NCBI GenBank assembly: GCA_030040415.1
Contig: JASHTT010000068.1
Location: 1-21,067 of the forward strand
DNA: 21,067 nt
Source of the DNA: Streptosporangiaceae bacterium
GTDB lineage: Bacteria; Actinomycetota; Actinomycetes; Streptosporangiales; Streptosporangiaceae
Reading direction: 5' to 3'
In this document: piece by piece, positions 7,320-15,168 of the stretch
Numbering within the stretch: the first letter of the stretch is position 1
Layout of the letters: every line of letters begins with the position of its first letter
Position numbers and translations under genes: made by a program
Notes under the pieces: model-generated
What the model was told of the DNA's origin: nothing
The model's database searches: none
What the model saw: the letters and a program-made list of their open reading frames with translations, nothing else

Positions 7320-8151
7320 AGGCCGCCCGGTGTCGCGCGCGCGCTGGCGCCTGCGACGACCCTGCCTCGCCTTCGGCCGATCTGTCGATACCCGATATGG
7401 CCATGTACGCGACGATGAAAATGATCGGAATTAGCAGCACAATCGCAACCTTGAGGCGGCCCCAGTCAAGTCCGCCCAGGGAGTGCGGCACGCCCAGCCA
7501 GTCGGCTATCGAGGCACCGAGCGGCCGGGTGATCGTATACGCGAACCAGAAGGCGAAAACGGCATTCATCCGGAATCGCCAATGCGCGACAAGCGGGATC
7601 AAGATGATGACGAAGAACAGCACAGCCGACTTGAAGTACCCCAGCTTGAGCGTGGTCGCGGTCAGGTCACCGAGTGCGGTACCGAGGGCGAACGTGGCAC
7701 CGACGGTCAGCCAGTAGAACACTTCCCGGCGCCAGGTGCTGATGCTGTGGATGGACAGGGTTCCCTCGGTCAGGTACCACGCAACGAAGATAACCGCGAC
7801 GCAGAACGCGTACAGCAGCGTCGTCTGCCAGTAAGGCAGCCCGACGACGACGTGCAGGCCGTCCGCTGCCATCGTGCCGGTGACGCTGACCGCGGCGACG
7901 GCGAACCAGTACGCCCACGTCCGGTACCGCTTGACGCTGAATTGGATTACCAGCGCGACGATCAGCAGCACGGCGCCAACGGCACCGGCCCTGACCGTGC
8001 CGTAGTGCTGGTACAGGAAGTCCGAGGTGGCCTCGCCCTGACCGGTCGAGAGAACCTTGGCGAGCCAGAACCAGGCGGTAATCTGCGGTACCTTGATGGC
8101 CGCCTGGGGTATCTGCACCCTTACCCGCGGCGCGACGTTCTCGCTCGTCAT
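7318..8151 (-). CDS. Uncharacterised eight-helix membrane protein with fourfold internal repeat (COG4705-like)
   Basis: A 277-residue polytopic protein. From its opening KVPQITAWFWLAKVLSTGQG I associate it with the uncharacterised membrane-anchored family COG4705; no function is known to me. It is built from four copies of a two-helix hairpin. Each copy begins with [FY]-W-[LF] and has Gly ten residues and Asp fifteen residues after the Trp: W29/G39/D44, W82/G92/D97, W147/G157/D162 and W202/G212/D217. Spacing between copies is 53, 65 and 55 residues. Each motif helix is followed by a second hydrophobic helix, giving about eight helices, and the tail is short, charged and cytoplasmic. Four equivalent buried aspartates suggest a pseudo-symmetric transporter or channel, which is inference. 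The start is ATG 8151 with a GGGG run just upstream. It is divergent from a GT-C glycosyltransferase gene. Confidence 0.88.
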   Translation of the reverse strand: MTSENVAPRVRVQIPQAAIKVPQITAWFWLAKVLSTGQGEATSDFLYQHYGTVRAGAVGAVLLIVALVIQFSVKRYRTWAYWFAVAAVSVTGTMAADGLHVVVGLPYWQTTLLYAFCVAVIFVAWYLTEGTLSIHSISTWRREVFYWLTVGATFALGTALGDLTATTLKLGYFKSAVLFFVIILIPLVAHWRFRMNAVFAFWFAYTITRPLGASIADWLGVPHSLGGLDWGRLKVAIVLLIPIIFIVAYMAISGIDRSAEGEAGSSQAPARARHRAA

Positions 8152-8264
8152 GGGCCCCAGAATGGCATTTGACTGGTCGTGGTCCCGACGCCCTTGGATG
8201 AATCTTGGCTTAAGGCGACCGCCGTCCCGCCACCGTCTGCGCCCTGCGGGCCGGCATCTGACCC
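8152..8264. promoter_or_regulatory. Divergent intergenic region
   Basis: This 113-bp gap separates the minus-strand fourfold-repeat membrane protein from the plus-strand GT-C protein and should hold both promoters. I see no convincing -10/-35 pair on either strand. Confidence 0.35.
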
Positions 8265-9782
8265 GTGCACCGGGTCGGGTACGGCATCCTTGACCGCATG
8301 ACCTTGTCAGCTCGCGCGGCGGCGCTAAGGCGCGGGTCCGCCCATCCGGACGCCCGAAGGGCGGCCGGGCGCGCCGACAGCATCTGGTGGCTGGTCGGCA
8401 TCGCCGCCCTCTTCGCCGCCGCTCAGCTCGTCTTCGTGGCGCCGCACCTGCTGCTGAGCTGGGACGAGGTCGTGTACGTCAGTCAGACGAGCGGGCACGC
8501 GCCGGCGTCCTACTTCGACCCGGCCCGGGCGCGCGGCGTTCCGCTACTTGTGGCCCCGGTCACCATGCTGACCGCGTCGGTGCTGGCGTTGCGGATCTAC
8601 CTGTCGCTGGTGTCCGGGCTCTGCCTGTTTCTCGCGCTGCTGGCCTGGCGGGGGCTGCGCCCAGCCTGGGTACTGGCGCTGGCCGGGCTCGTCTACGGCG
8701 GACTGTGGGTGTCGCTGTACTACGGCCCGCAGGCAATGCCGGACGAGTGGGTGGCCTTCAGTGCGCTGGCGGCCGTCGGACTCTTCCTCCGCGCGGCCGC
8801 TCGCGGGCAGCGGAACCAGCCCGCCCGAGCCCTGCTCGCCTGGCTCGCCGCCTGCCTGGGAATCACGGCGCTTGTCCGGCCAGGTGATGCCGTATTCCTG
8901 CTCGCGGCGCTGGTCCTCGCCGCACTCGCCGTCCCAGCCTGGCGTCAGTGGCCCCTGCTTGTGGCCATCGTGGCGGGTTTCGCCGCCGGATCTGTCGAGT
9001 GGATCATTGAGGCTTACGTGCGGTTCGGCGGCCCGCTGGCCCGGTTGCACGCGGCCGGGGCAGAGCAGGGCGGCTTCGGGCTGCACTTCGCGCTGTGGGA
9101 CGAGTTCAAGGCGCTGAACGGCCCCACGCTGTGCCGGCCGTGCACGATCGGCGCGCGGTACCCGGCCATCAGCGTGTGGTGGCTGGCGCTACCGGTGATC
9201 GTCGTACTCGGCGTGCTGGTCGCGCGCCGGGCGGGCCTCATGGGATCGTCCCTGCTCGCCGCCGCGTGCGGGCTCGCGCTTGCCTTCCAGTACCTGTTCT
9301 TGATCAACTACGCCGCACCCCGGTTCATGCTGCCCGCCTACGCGCTGCTGGCCATACCGGTAGCGGATGCGATGTCCTGGCTGGTCACCGGCGTCCGCTC
9401 GGACCTTCGGCCGGGAGTGCTCACGCTGCTCGGCGTGGTGCTGGTGGTGCAGTTGTTCGTGCAGTACACGGTGCTGGAGCACCAGGTGAACGAGAAGATC
9501 GGCTTCTTTGGCGACTACACCCGCATCGCCACGGACCTGCAGCGGCTCGGTGTCCGCCAGCCGTGCCTGGTCAAGGGCGAGCAGTACATTCCCGTCGCCT
9601 ATTACGCCGGCTGCGCGTCGGCGCCTCTTGGCGCCGGACAGCCGCCCTCTGTCCGCGTCGCGGTGCTGGAGTATCCCGGCACCAAGCCTCCCGGCTACGC
9701 CAGCCACTGGCGGCGCTATGCACTGCCGGGGATCCACTCCAAACTGCTGAAGTTCGTCGCGTACGTTTCGCCGGGTCCGTGA
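8265..9782 (+). CDS. GT-C type polytopic membrane glycosyltransferase (ArnT/PMT-like fold)
   Basis: A 505-residue protein with about ten to eleven hydrophobic helices and an extracellular C-terminal region of about 90 residues. The short acidic motif LLSWDEVVYVSQ (W66-D67-E68) directly after the first helix matches the first-loop Asp/Glu motif of GT-C enzymes, which use polyprenyl-phosphate sugars on the outer face of the membrane. Sequence identity to a defined subgroup cannot be judged here. Start choice is open. GTG 8265 gives the longest form, while ATG 8298 gives MTLSARAAALRRG with a basic N-terminus before helix 1 and is at least as likely. Neither has a clear ribosome binding site. It is followed 48 nt later by the M18 peptidase gene, so the two may share a transcript. 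Donor and acceptor are unknown. Confidence 0.8.
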   Translation: MHRVGYGILDRMTLSARAAALRRGSAHPDARRAAGRADSIWWLVGIAALFAAAQLVFVAPHLLLSWDEVVYVSQTSGHAPASYFDPARARGVPLLVAPVTMLTASVLALRIYLSLVSGLCLFLALLAWRGLRPAWVLALAGLVYGGLWVSLYYGPQAMPDEWVAFSALAAVGLFLRAAARGQRNQPARALLAWLAACLGITALVRPGDAVFLLAALVLAALAVPAWRQWPLLVAIVAGFAAGSVEWIIEAYVRFGGPLARLHAAGAEQGGFGLHFALWDEFKALNGPTLCRPCTIGARYPAISVWWLALPVIVVLGVLVARRAGLMGSSLLAAACGLALAFQYLFLINYAAPRFMLPAYALLAIPVADAMSWLVTGVRSDLRPGVLTLLGVVLVVQLFVQYTVLEHQVNEKIGFFGDYTRIATDLQRLGVRQPCLVKGEQYIPVAYYAGCASAPLGAGQPPSVRVAVLEYPGTKPPGYASHWRRYALPGIHSKLLKFVAYVSPGP

Positions 9783-9830
9783 CCATCGCCCGGGTTTTGC
9801 CAGCCGGGCTCCTGGCACGATGATGGACCG

Positions 9831-11129
9831 GTGACGACGACTGCCAGAGACACCGCGCTAGACCTGATCGACTTCCTCAACGCCTCGCCGTCGCCGTATC
9901 ACGCGACCGCCGAAGCACGGCGCCGACTGACGGCGGCCGGCTTCTCCGAACTGGCGGCCGCTGGCGACTGGCCGTCGGCTCCCGGGCGCTACGTAGTCGT
10001 CGAAGGCGGCACGCTGTTCGCCTGGATCGTGCCCGACGGCGCCGCCCCGCACGCACCGTTCCGGCTGCTCGGCGCCCACACCGATAGCCCGACGCTGCGC
10101 ATCAAGCCGCAGCCGGACACCGGGCGCGCTGGCCTGCGCCAGCTCGGCGTGGAGGTCTACGGCGGCGCATTGATCAACTCGTGGCTGGACCGCGACCTGG
10201 GGCTTGCCGGACGCGTGGTGGTGCGCACCTCCGACGGCCCGCGCACCCGGCTGCTGCGGGTGGACCGGCCCGTTTTGGTCATACCGCAGCTTGCGATTCA
10301 CCTGAACGCCGAGATGCGCACGGACGGCGGCCTGAAGCTCGACGCGCAGCACCACCTGGTGCCGATCTGGTCGATGGGCCCGGCCGAGCCCGGCGGGTTC
10401 AGCAGGTTCCTGGCTGCCGAGCTCGACGTAGCGCCGGATGCCGTGCTCACCCATGACCTGGTCACCTACGACCTGACCGGCGCACGGCTGACCGGCGCCG
10501 ACGAGGAGTTCGTCAGCTCCGGCCGACTGGATGACCTAGGGTGCTCGCACGCGACCGTGTCAGCACTGTGCGCGGTGGCCGGCGAGCCGGCACCGGGGCA
10601 GGTCAGCGCCGTGGTCCTGTTCGACAACGAGGAGATAGGCAGCCAGTCGGCGACCGGCGCTCGCGGCGCCTGGCTAGGCAGGCAACTCGAGCGCACGGTG
10701 CTCGCCCGCGGGGGCGGCCGCGACGACTTCCTCCGCGCGCTGGCCGGCTCGGTGCACGTGTCAGCCGATATGGGCCATGCCACCCATCCCAACTACTCCG
10801 ACAAGCACGAGCCCGAACACCACATCGCGCTCAACGCGGGCCCCATCGTCAAGATGAGCGCGAACGTCCTGTACGCCACCGACGCGCCGACGCACGCGGC
10901 GTTCCTGCTCGCCGCGGAGCAGGCCAAGGTGCCCGTGCAGTACTTCGTCAACCGGGGCCAGGTGCGCAGCGGCTCGACCATCGGGCCGATCGTCGCGGCG
11001 GGCCTAGCGATACCGACGGTGGACGTCGGCAACCCGACGCTCGCCATGCATTCTGCCAGGGAACTCTGCGGCGCCGAGGACTCCGCCCTGATGATCGCGG
11101 CGCTGAAGGCTTTCCTCACCCCCGCCTGA
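9831..11129 (+). CDS. M18 family aminopeptidase (aspartyl aminopeptidase type)
   Basis: A 432-residue cytosolic zinc metallopeptidase that removes N-terminal, usually acidic, residues from peptides. All expected metal and catalytic residues are visible: H83 and D85 in GAHTDSP, D235 in GRLDDLG, E267/E268 in FDNEEIGS, D313 in SADMGH and H407 in LAMHSAREL. Length and motif order match the M18 family throughout. The gene starts with GTG 9831 and has no Shine-Dalgarno sequence. GATGAT ends 6 nt before the start, a weak -10-like element at leaderless spacing. It lies downstream of the GT-C gene and upstream of the HIT gene on the same strand. In databases such proteins are often labelled ApeB or DAP. 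This looks like a housekeeping peptide-recycling enzyme with nothing unusual in its active site. Confidence 0.95.
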   Translation: MTTTARDTALDLIDFLNASPSPYHATAEARRRLTAAGFSELAAAGDWPSAPGRYVVVEGGTLFAWIVPDGAAPHAPFRLLGAHTDSPTLRIKPQPDTGRAGLRQLGVEVYGGALINSWLDRDLGLAGRVVVRTSDGPRTRLLRVDRPVLVIPQLAIHLNAEMRTDGGLKLDAQHHLVPIWSMGPAEPGGFSRFLAAELDVAPDAVLTHDLVTYDLTGARLTGADEEFVSSGRLDDLGCSHATVSALCAVAGEPAPGQVSAVVLFDNEEIGSQSATGARGAWLGRQLERTVLARGGGRDDFLRALAGSVHVSADMGHATHPNYSDKHEPEHHIALNAGPIVKMSANVLYATDAPTHAAFLLAAEQAKVPVQYFVNRGQVRSGSTIGPIVAAGLAIPTVDVGNPTLAMHSARELCGAEDSALMIAALKAFLTPA

Positions 11130-11177
11130 CTGCCGCTATCACTGCACAGTCCGCGAGAGCAGCACGAGATTCGCCGG

Positions 11178-11192
11178 TATTGTTCCGCTATG
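11178..11192 (+). promoter_or_regulatory. Leaderless-type -10 element before HIT gene
   Basis: TATTGT (11178-11183) fits the actinobacterial -10 consensus TANNNT and is followed by exactly 6 nt and then ATG 11190. There is no ribosome binding site, so transcription probably begins at the start codon. No -35 match is visible. Confidence 0.5.
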
Positions 11193-11666
11193 GCGGAAAC
11201 CGAAGAGTGCTACACCTGCGCCCGAACGGCGGAATTCGACGATCTCCCGCCACGCGAGCGGGTCGCGGCTGACGACTTGTGGCGGGTAGCCCACGCGTTC
11301 GGCACGGCACTGCCCGGCTGGCTTGTGCTGATACCCCGCAGGCACGTCACCGCCATCGCGGAGCTGACCGACGCCGAGGCAGCCGCGCTCGGCCGGTGGC
11401 AAGTACGACTGTCCCGGGCACTTGGCGCCGTGCTCGGCTGCCCGAAGACCTACGTCGCGCAGTTCGCGGAGGCCGCGGGCTTCGCGCACGTGCATTTCCA
11501 CGTCGTGCCGAGATCGGCGGAGATGCCAGCCGAGCTTCGCGGCCCGCGGGTGTTCGGGTTGCTCGGCGCGGCCGACGACGAGGCAGTCAGCGAGGGGGAA
11601 CGGGACAGCCTGGCGCTAGCCCTCGCCGCCGAGCTAGGCCGTCAGGGGCTAGGCCGCACGGGCTAG
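11190..11666 (+). CDS. HIT family nucleotide-binding hydrolase
   Basis: A 158-residue cytosolic protein with the histidine triad H100-V-H102-F-H104-V-V, in which the second to last His-containing step is the nucleophile site of HIT hydrolases and transferases. FGTALPGWLVLIPRRHV before it (37-53) is the usual nucleotide-binding strand region. An N-terminal C7-Y-T-C10 could be half of a metal knuckle, but no second Cys pair is present. HIT proteins of this size split nucleoside phosphoramidates or dinucleoside polyphosphates; the exact substrate is not evident. The gene appears leaderless (TATTGT, 6 nt, ATG). It converges on the sulfatase gene, with only 12 bp between the stop codons. Confidence 0.92.
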   Translation: MAETEECYTCARTAEFDDLPPRERVAADDLWRVAHAFGTALPGWLVLIPRRHVTAIAELTDAEAAALGRWQVRLSRALGAVLGCPKTYVAQFAEAAGFAHVHFHVVPRSAEMPAELRGPRVFGLLGAADDEAVSEGERDSLALALAAELGRQGLGRTG

Positions 11667-11673
11667 GCGGCCT
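11651..11673. terminator. Candidate bidirectional terminator between HIT and sulfatase genes
   Basis: AGGCCGC (11651-11657) and GCGGCCT (11667-11673) form a perfect 7-bp stem with a 9-nt loop. It spans the HIT stop codon at the meeting point of two convergent genes. There is no T-run, as is common for GC-rich actinobacterial terminators. Confidence 0.45.
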
Positions 11674-11678
11674 CGCGC

Positions 11679-13970
11679 TCACTGCTCGGACAGGATCGCC
11701 TCGAGCTCGGCCAGCGGGTCACGGACGACCGGGCCGGTCGTCCGGACAAGGGCGTGCAGGATCGTGCCGTGGAACGTGAATGGCGCCGTGTACCCGGCCC
11801 CGACGGCCGGTCCCCACTCGTAGCCGCAGGTAAGCCCGACGCCGACGCCGTTGAACCCGGACGGCGTGAACACCGGGATCACGCCGTGCCCGATCTCGCG
11901 GCCGTCACAGCGCAGCACGCCGTTGCCACCCAGTCCGTCGTCCTTGGTAAACGCGTACTCGATGCGGTGCTCACCAGGGGCGATGGGCTCGGCCGCCTCG
12001 ATCACGTGGCGTTCCTTCCCGTACAGGTTGTGCACGTAGCGGATCCGCCCGGCCAGGACGTGCAGCGACCATCCGCCGAGCGCTGAGCCCATCGCAAGCA
12101 GCACGCCATCGGTGCCACTGGCGGGTACGGCCACGTCCACGACAAGCGCGTGCGAGCGGTTCCGTACGTTCACGGCCACCGACTCCGGCACCTGGGCCGC
12201 GCCCTGGAAGTAGCGGTACGCCTCGCGCGGCGGCCGGCGGTCCGGCTTGGGATTGACCAGGGCCCAGAGCACCCTGTTGTCGAGCGGGAGCACCTGATTG
12301 CGCTCGGCTTCCTGCCACCACAGCCCGACTAGCTCGGCCAGCAGGTTCGGGTGCCGTGCGGCAAGGTCCGTGGACTCCGACAAGTCCTCGGCTACGTGGT
12401 ACAGCTCCCAGGTGTCCTCATCGAAGGGCGCGTTGGGGTCCTGGTCGTCATACAGCGGGCCCACCGGATGGAACGTGACTGCCTTCCAGCCGCGGTGGTA
12501 GATGGCCCGGGATCCGAACATCTCGAAGTACTGCGTGTGGTGGCGCTCGGCAGCTAGCGCGCCGTCGCCACCGAGCAGGTAGCCGAAGCTCACGCCGTCG
12601 ACCGGACTCTGCGCGACTCCGTCGATCTCGGCCGGGAGCTCAAGCCCGGCCAGCTCTATCAGAGTTGGCGCGACGTCGATGGCGTGCGCGAATTGCCCTC
12701 GGACCGCACCGTGGTCGAGCGAGCCTTGCGGCCAGGAGATGATGCACGGGTCGGCGACACCGCCCTCGTGGACCTCACGCTTCCAGCGCCGGAACGGCGT
12801 GTTGCCCGCCATGGTCCAGCCCCAGGGGTAGTTGTTGTGGGTGAGCGGGCCGCCGATCTCGGCAAGCCTGGCGTACATCTCGTCGTCCGTCGCCGGGTCC
12901 AGGTTGACCAGCCGGACGTCGTTGATCGACCCCGAAGCGCCGCCCTCGGCACTGGCCCCGTTGTCGGAGACCACGACGACGACCGTGCTGGCGAGATCTC
13001 CCGTTCCCGCCAAGAAGCTGAATATCCTGCCGAGTTGCTCGTCGGCGTGCGACAGGAACCCGGCGAAGCACTCCATGAAGCGCGCGGCGACCGCGCGCTG
13101 CTGTGCGTTCAGGGAATCCCACGCCGGCACCCAGGCCGGCCGCTGCGACAGCACCGTCGAAGGCGGCAACAGCCCCGCCGTGAGCTGCCGGTCGAAGACC
13201 TGCTGCCGCCAGGCGTCCCAGCCCAGGTCGAACCTGCCGAGGTAATGCTCGCGCCAGCGCTCCGGCGGCTGGTGCGGCGAGTGGCAAGCGCCGGTCGCGA
13301 AGTACAGGAAGAACGGCCTGCCCGGATCGACGGCCCGGAGGTCGGCGACGAACTCGATCGCGTGATCGGCCAGGTCGCTGGACAGGTGATAGCCGTCTTG
13401 CCTCGGCGCGGGCGGGCGCACCGAGTGGTTGTCGTGGTAGAGCGCCGGGAGGAACTGGTGCGTCTCGCCGCCGTGGAAGCCGTACCAGCGATCAAAGCCC
13501 CTGGCGAGCGGCCAGGTCGCGCGGGAGGCTGCCATGTTCGTCTCGTCTTCGGGCGTCAGGTGCCACTTCCCGACGGCGTATGTCGCGTAGCCGGCCGCGC
13601 GCAGAACCTCGGACAGGTACCCGTTCTCGCGCGGCGGCTTGCCCCAGTAGCCGGGGTAGCCAATCGCAAGGTCGGCCACCCGCCCCATGCCGCTGCGGTG
13701 GTGGTTCCGGCCGGTCAGCAGGCACACCCGGGTAGGCGAGCACAGCGAGGTGGTGTGAAAGTTCGCCAGCCGGACGCCGCGCGCGGCCAGGCCGTCGATC
13801 ACCGGGGTCTCGATGTCAGACCCGTAGCAGCCGAGTTGCGCGAAGCCAACGTCGTCGAGGACCACGAGCAGGATGTTCGGTGCACCTGGCGGCGGCGTCG
13901 GCTCGTCCGGCCACCAGGGCACCGAGTCCCGCCAGTCCCGGCCGATCCTGCCGCCGAAATCCTCTGCCAC
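11679..13970 (-). CDS. Type I sulfatase (arylsulfatase family), long form
   Basis: A 763-residue alkaline-phosphatase-superfamily sulfatase that hydrolyses sulfate esters through a formylglycine. C77-S-P-T-R81 is the modification site (Cys type), inside FHTTSLCSPTR and LLTGRNHH. Metal and active-site residues are D39/D40 (VVLDD), K135/H137 (GKWH), H230 (GACHSPH), D336/N337 (VSDNGAS) and K397/H401. After the catalytic part (about 1-560), the C-terminal 200 residues look like a beta-sandwich (for example HVLAGRIRYVHNLYG). The length resembles mycobacterial AtsA/AtsD rather than the roughly 540-residue enzymes. No signal peptide is seen, so it may be cytosolic. No formylglycine-generating enzyme lies in the window, so maturation would need one encoded elsewhere. 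The GTG 13970 start has GGAG 6 nt upstream. Substrate unknown. Confidence 0.93.
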   Translation of the reverse strand: MAEDFGGRIGRDWRDSVPWWPDEPTPPPGAPNILLVVLDDVGFAQLGCYGSDIETPVIDGLAARGVRLANFHTTSLCSPTRVCLLTGRNHHRSGMGRVADLAIGYPGYWGKPPRENGYLSEVLRAAGYATYAVGKWHLTPEDETNMAASRATWPLARGFDRWYGFHGGETHQFLPALYHDNHSVRPPAPRQDGYHLSSDLADHAIEFVADLRAVDPGRPFFLYFATGACHSPHQPPERWREHYLGRFDLGWDAWRQQVFDRQLTAGLLPPSTVLSQRPAWVPAWDSLNAQQRAVAARFMECFAGFLSHADEQLGRIFSFLAGTGDLASTVVVVVSDNGASAEGGASGSINDVRLVNLDPATDDEMYARLAEIGGPLTHNNYPWGWTMAGNTPFRRWKREVHEGGVADPCIISWPQGSLDHGAVRGQFAHAIDVAPTLIELAGLELPAEIDGVAQSPVDGVSFGYLLGGDGALAAERHHTQYFEMFGSRAIYHRGWKAVTFHPVGPLYDDQDPNAPFDEDTWELYHVAEDLSESTDLAARHPNLLAELVGLWWQEAERNQVLPLDNRVLWALVNPKPDRRPPREAYRYFQGAAQVPESVAVNVRNRSHALVVDVAVPASGTDGVLLAMGSALGGWSLHVLAGRIRYVHNLYGKERHVIEAAEPIAPGEHRIEYAFTKDDGLGGNGVLRCDGREIGHGVIPVFTPSGFNGVGVGLTCGYEWGPAVGAGYTAPFTFHGTILHALVRTTGPVVRDPLAELEAILSEQ

Positions 13971-13980
13971 GTGGTTCTCC
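13968..13980 (-). promoter_or_regulatory. Ribosome binding site and start of sulfatase gene
   Basis: Reading the minus strand, GGAG at 13980-13977 is followed by AACCAC and the GTG start at 13970. This supports the start. The 13 nt GGAGAACCACGTG are identical to those at the decarboxylase start (1048-1060). Confidence 0.7.
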
Positions 13981-14063
13981 GCGCTCTGCTAGTCGTCCGC
14001 CATGACCCGTCAGATGCGACCGTACCTGGCCTTGTTTGTGCAGTACCGGGACGCGCTGGTGGA

Positions 14064-14078
14064 TAGTTTTGTGCGATG
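14064..14078 (+). promoter_or_regulatory. Leaderless-type -10 element before flippase-like gene
   Basis: TAGTTT (14064-14069) fits TANNNT and lies exactly 6 nt before ATG 14076. No ribosome binding site is present. The mRNA is probably leaderless. The upstream 105-bp gap is shared with the divergent sulfatase gene. Confidence 0.5.
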
Positions 14079-15119
14079 TCCTACGAGGTGGCGGCACCCA
14101 GGCCGCGGCGCGCTGTCGTCACGGTGCTGCGCTACCTGGTAGGCGTGCTCGTGGGCATCGTCGTCGTGGTCCTGCTGTTCGGCAAGCGGGGTGACCTGAC
14201 GGCGGCGCGGCACGAACTCGGCCACCTTGACGTCGGCTGGGCAGGCGCCGCCGTGCTGGCCGAGAGCGCGTCGCTGACCGCGTTCGGCTTCCTGCAACAT
14301 CGCGTGCTGCGGCTCGCGGGCGCCCGGCTTCCGCTGCCTGGGCTGCTGGTACTCAGCCTGGCGAATGACGCCATCGCGGGAACCGTGCCTGGCGAGCCGG
14401 CCGTATCCAGCGCCTACCGCTACCGGTACTACCGGCAGCGCGGCGCGGACGCGGCCGCGGCAGGCTGGACCGTTTTCACGATCCTCGTTGCCCAGGCGAT
14501 CGGAATGTCGCTGCTCCTGCTGCTCGGCGTGCTGGTCGCACTGCTGGCCGCGACCAGTGTCAAGGCCGCCGGAGTCGCGGCGATCGGCCTGGTCATCGTC
14601 GTCGCTGCGGGTGTCCTGCTCGCCCGGCGCGACCTCGTGCTGCGGCTGGTCGCCGCGCTCGCACGTCGCTGGCCCCGGCGCGCGCCTGGCGGCCTCGCCA
14701 CACGGATCGAGGCGACGCTTGCGCGCATGCGGGAGATCCCGCTGACGACCCGCTCGGCCGCGCTGGTCGTGGCCCTGGCGTTCGCCGTGTGGGCTGGGGA
14801 CTTCCTGTGCCTGCTGTGCAGTTTCGGCACCGTCCGGGCGGCGGTGCCGTGGGATGGCGTCCTCGTGGCCTACGGCGCGGCCCAGGTGGCCGGCTCGCTG
14901 GCTTTTATCCCGGGAGGGCTCGGCATCATCGAGGGCAGCCTCGCGGTGATCCTCGTCGCCTACGGCGCGGGGCGAGTGCCGGCCGTGTCCGCGGCGCTGG
15001 CCTACCGCCTGGTCAGCTTCTGGCTCGCCATCGCGGTCGGCTGGATCGCCGTGGCTGTGGTGGCTCGGCGGACCCGGCGGGTGCGCCGAGCCACGACCGC
15101 GGATTCAGGGTCGTCGTGA
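14076..15119 (+). CDS. YbhN/UPF0104-type flippase-like integral membrane protein
   Basis: A 347-residue polytopic protein with about eight hydrophobic helices. It matches the LPG-synthase transmembrane / COG0392 family, whose members include the membrane part of MprF and proteins proposed to move lipids or lipid-linked sugars across the membrane. Two family signatures are visible: GTVPGEPAVSSAYRYR at about 102-117, and FIPGGLGIIEGSL near 277-289, where PGG..G..E is the most conserved patch. There is no C-terminal aminoacyl-transfer domain, so it is not a full lysyl-phosphatidylglycerol synthase. The ATG start appears leaderless. A methyltransferase gene follows after 49 nt on the same strand. 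The transported lipid is unknown. Confidence 0.88.
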   Translation: MSYEVAAPRPRRAVVTVLRYLVGVLVGIVVVVLLFGKRGDLTAARHELGHLDVGWAGAAVLAESASLTAFGFLQHRVLRLAGARLPLPGLLVLSLANDAIAGTVPGEPAVSSAYRYRYYRQRGADAAAAGWTVFTILVAQAIGMSLLLLLGVLVALLAATSVKAAGVAAIGLVIVVAAGVLLARRDLVLRLVAALARRWPRRAPGGLATRIEATLARMREIPLTTRSAALVVALAFAVWAGDFLCLLCSFGTVRAAVPWDGVLVAYGAAQVAGSLAFIPGGLGIIEGSLAVILVAYGAGRVPAVSAALAYRLVSFWLAIAVGWIAVAVVARRTRRVRRATTADSGSS

Positions 15120-15168
15120 GCCAGGCAGACTGGGCTGGGTTGGACCAGGCCGAGGCCCCGGAGGAACA

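Noticed and set aside
12684..14066. Long plus-strand open frame (460 codons) opposite the sulfatase gene
   Set aside because: Composition is Arg/Val/Gly-rich with no recognisable domain, and it lies antisense to a gene with complete sulfatase motifs. It is a GC-rich shadow frame.
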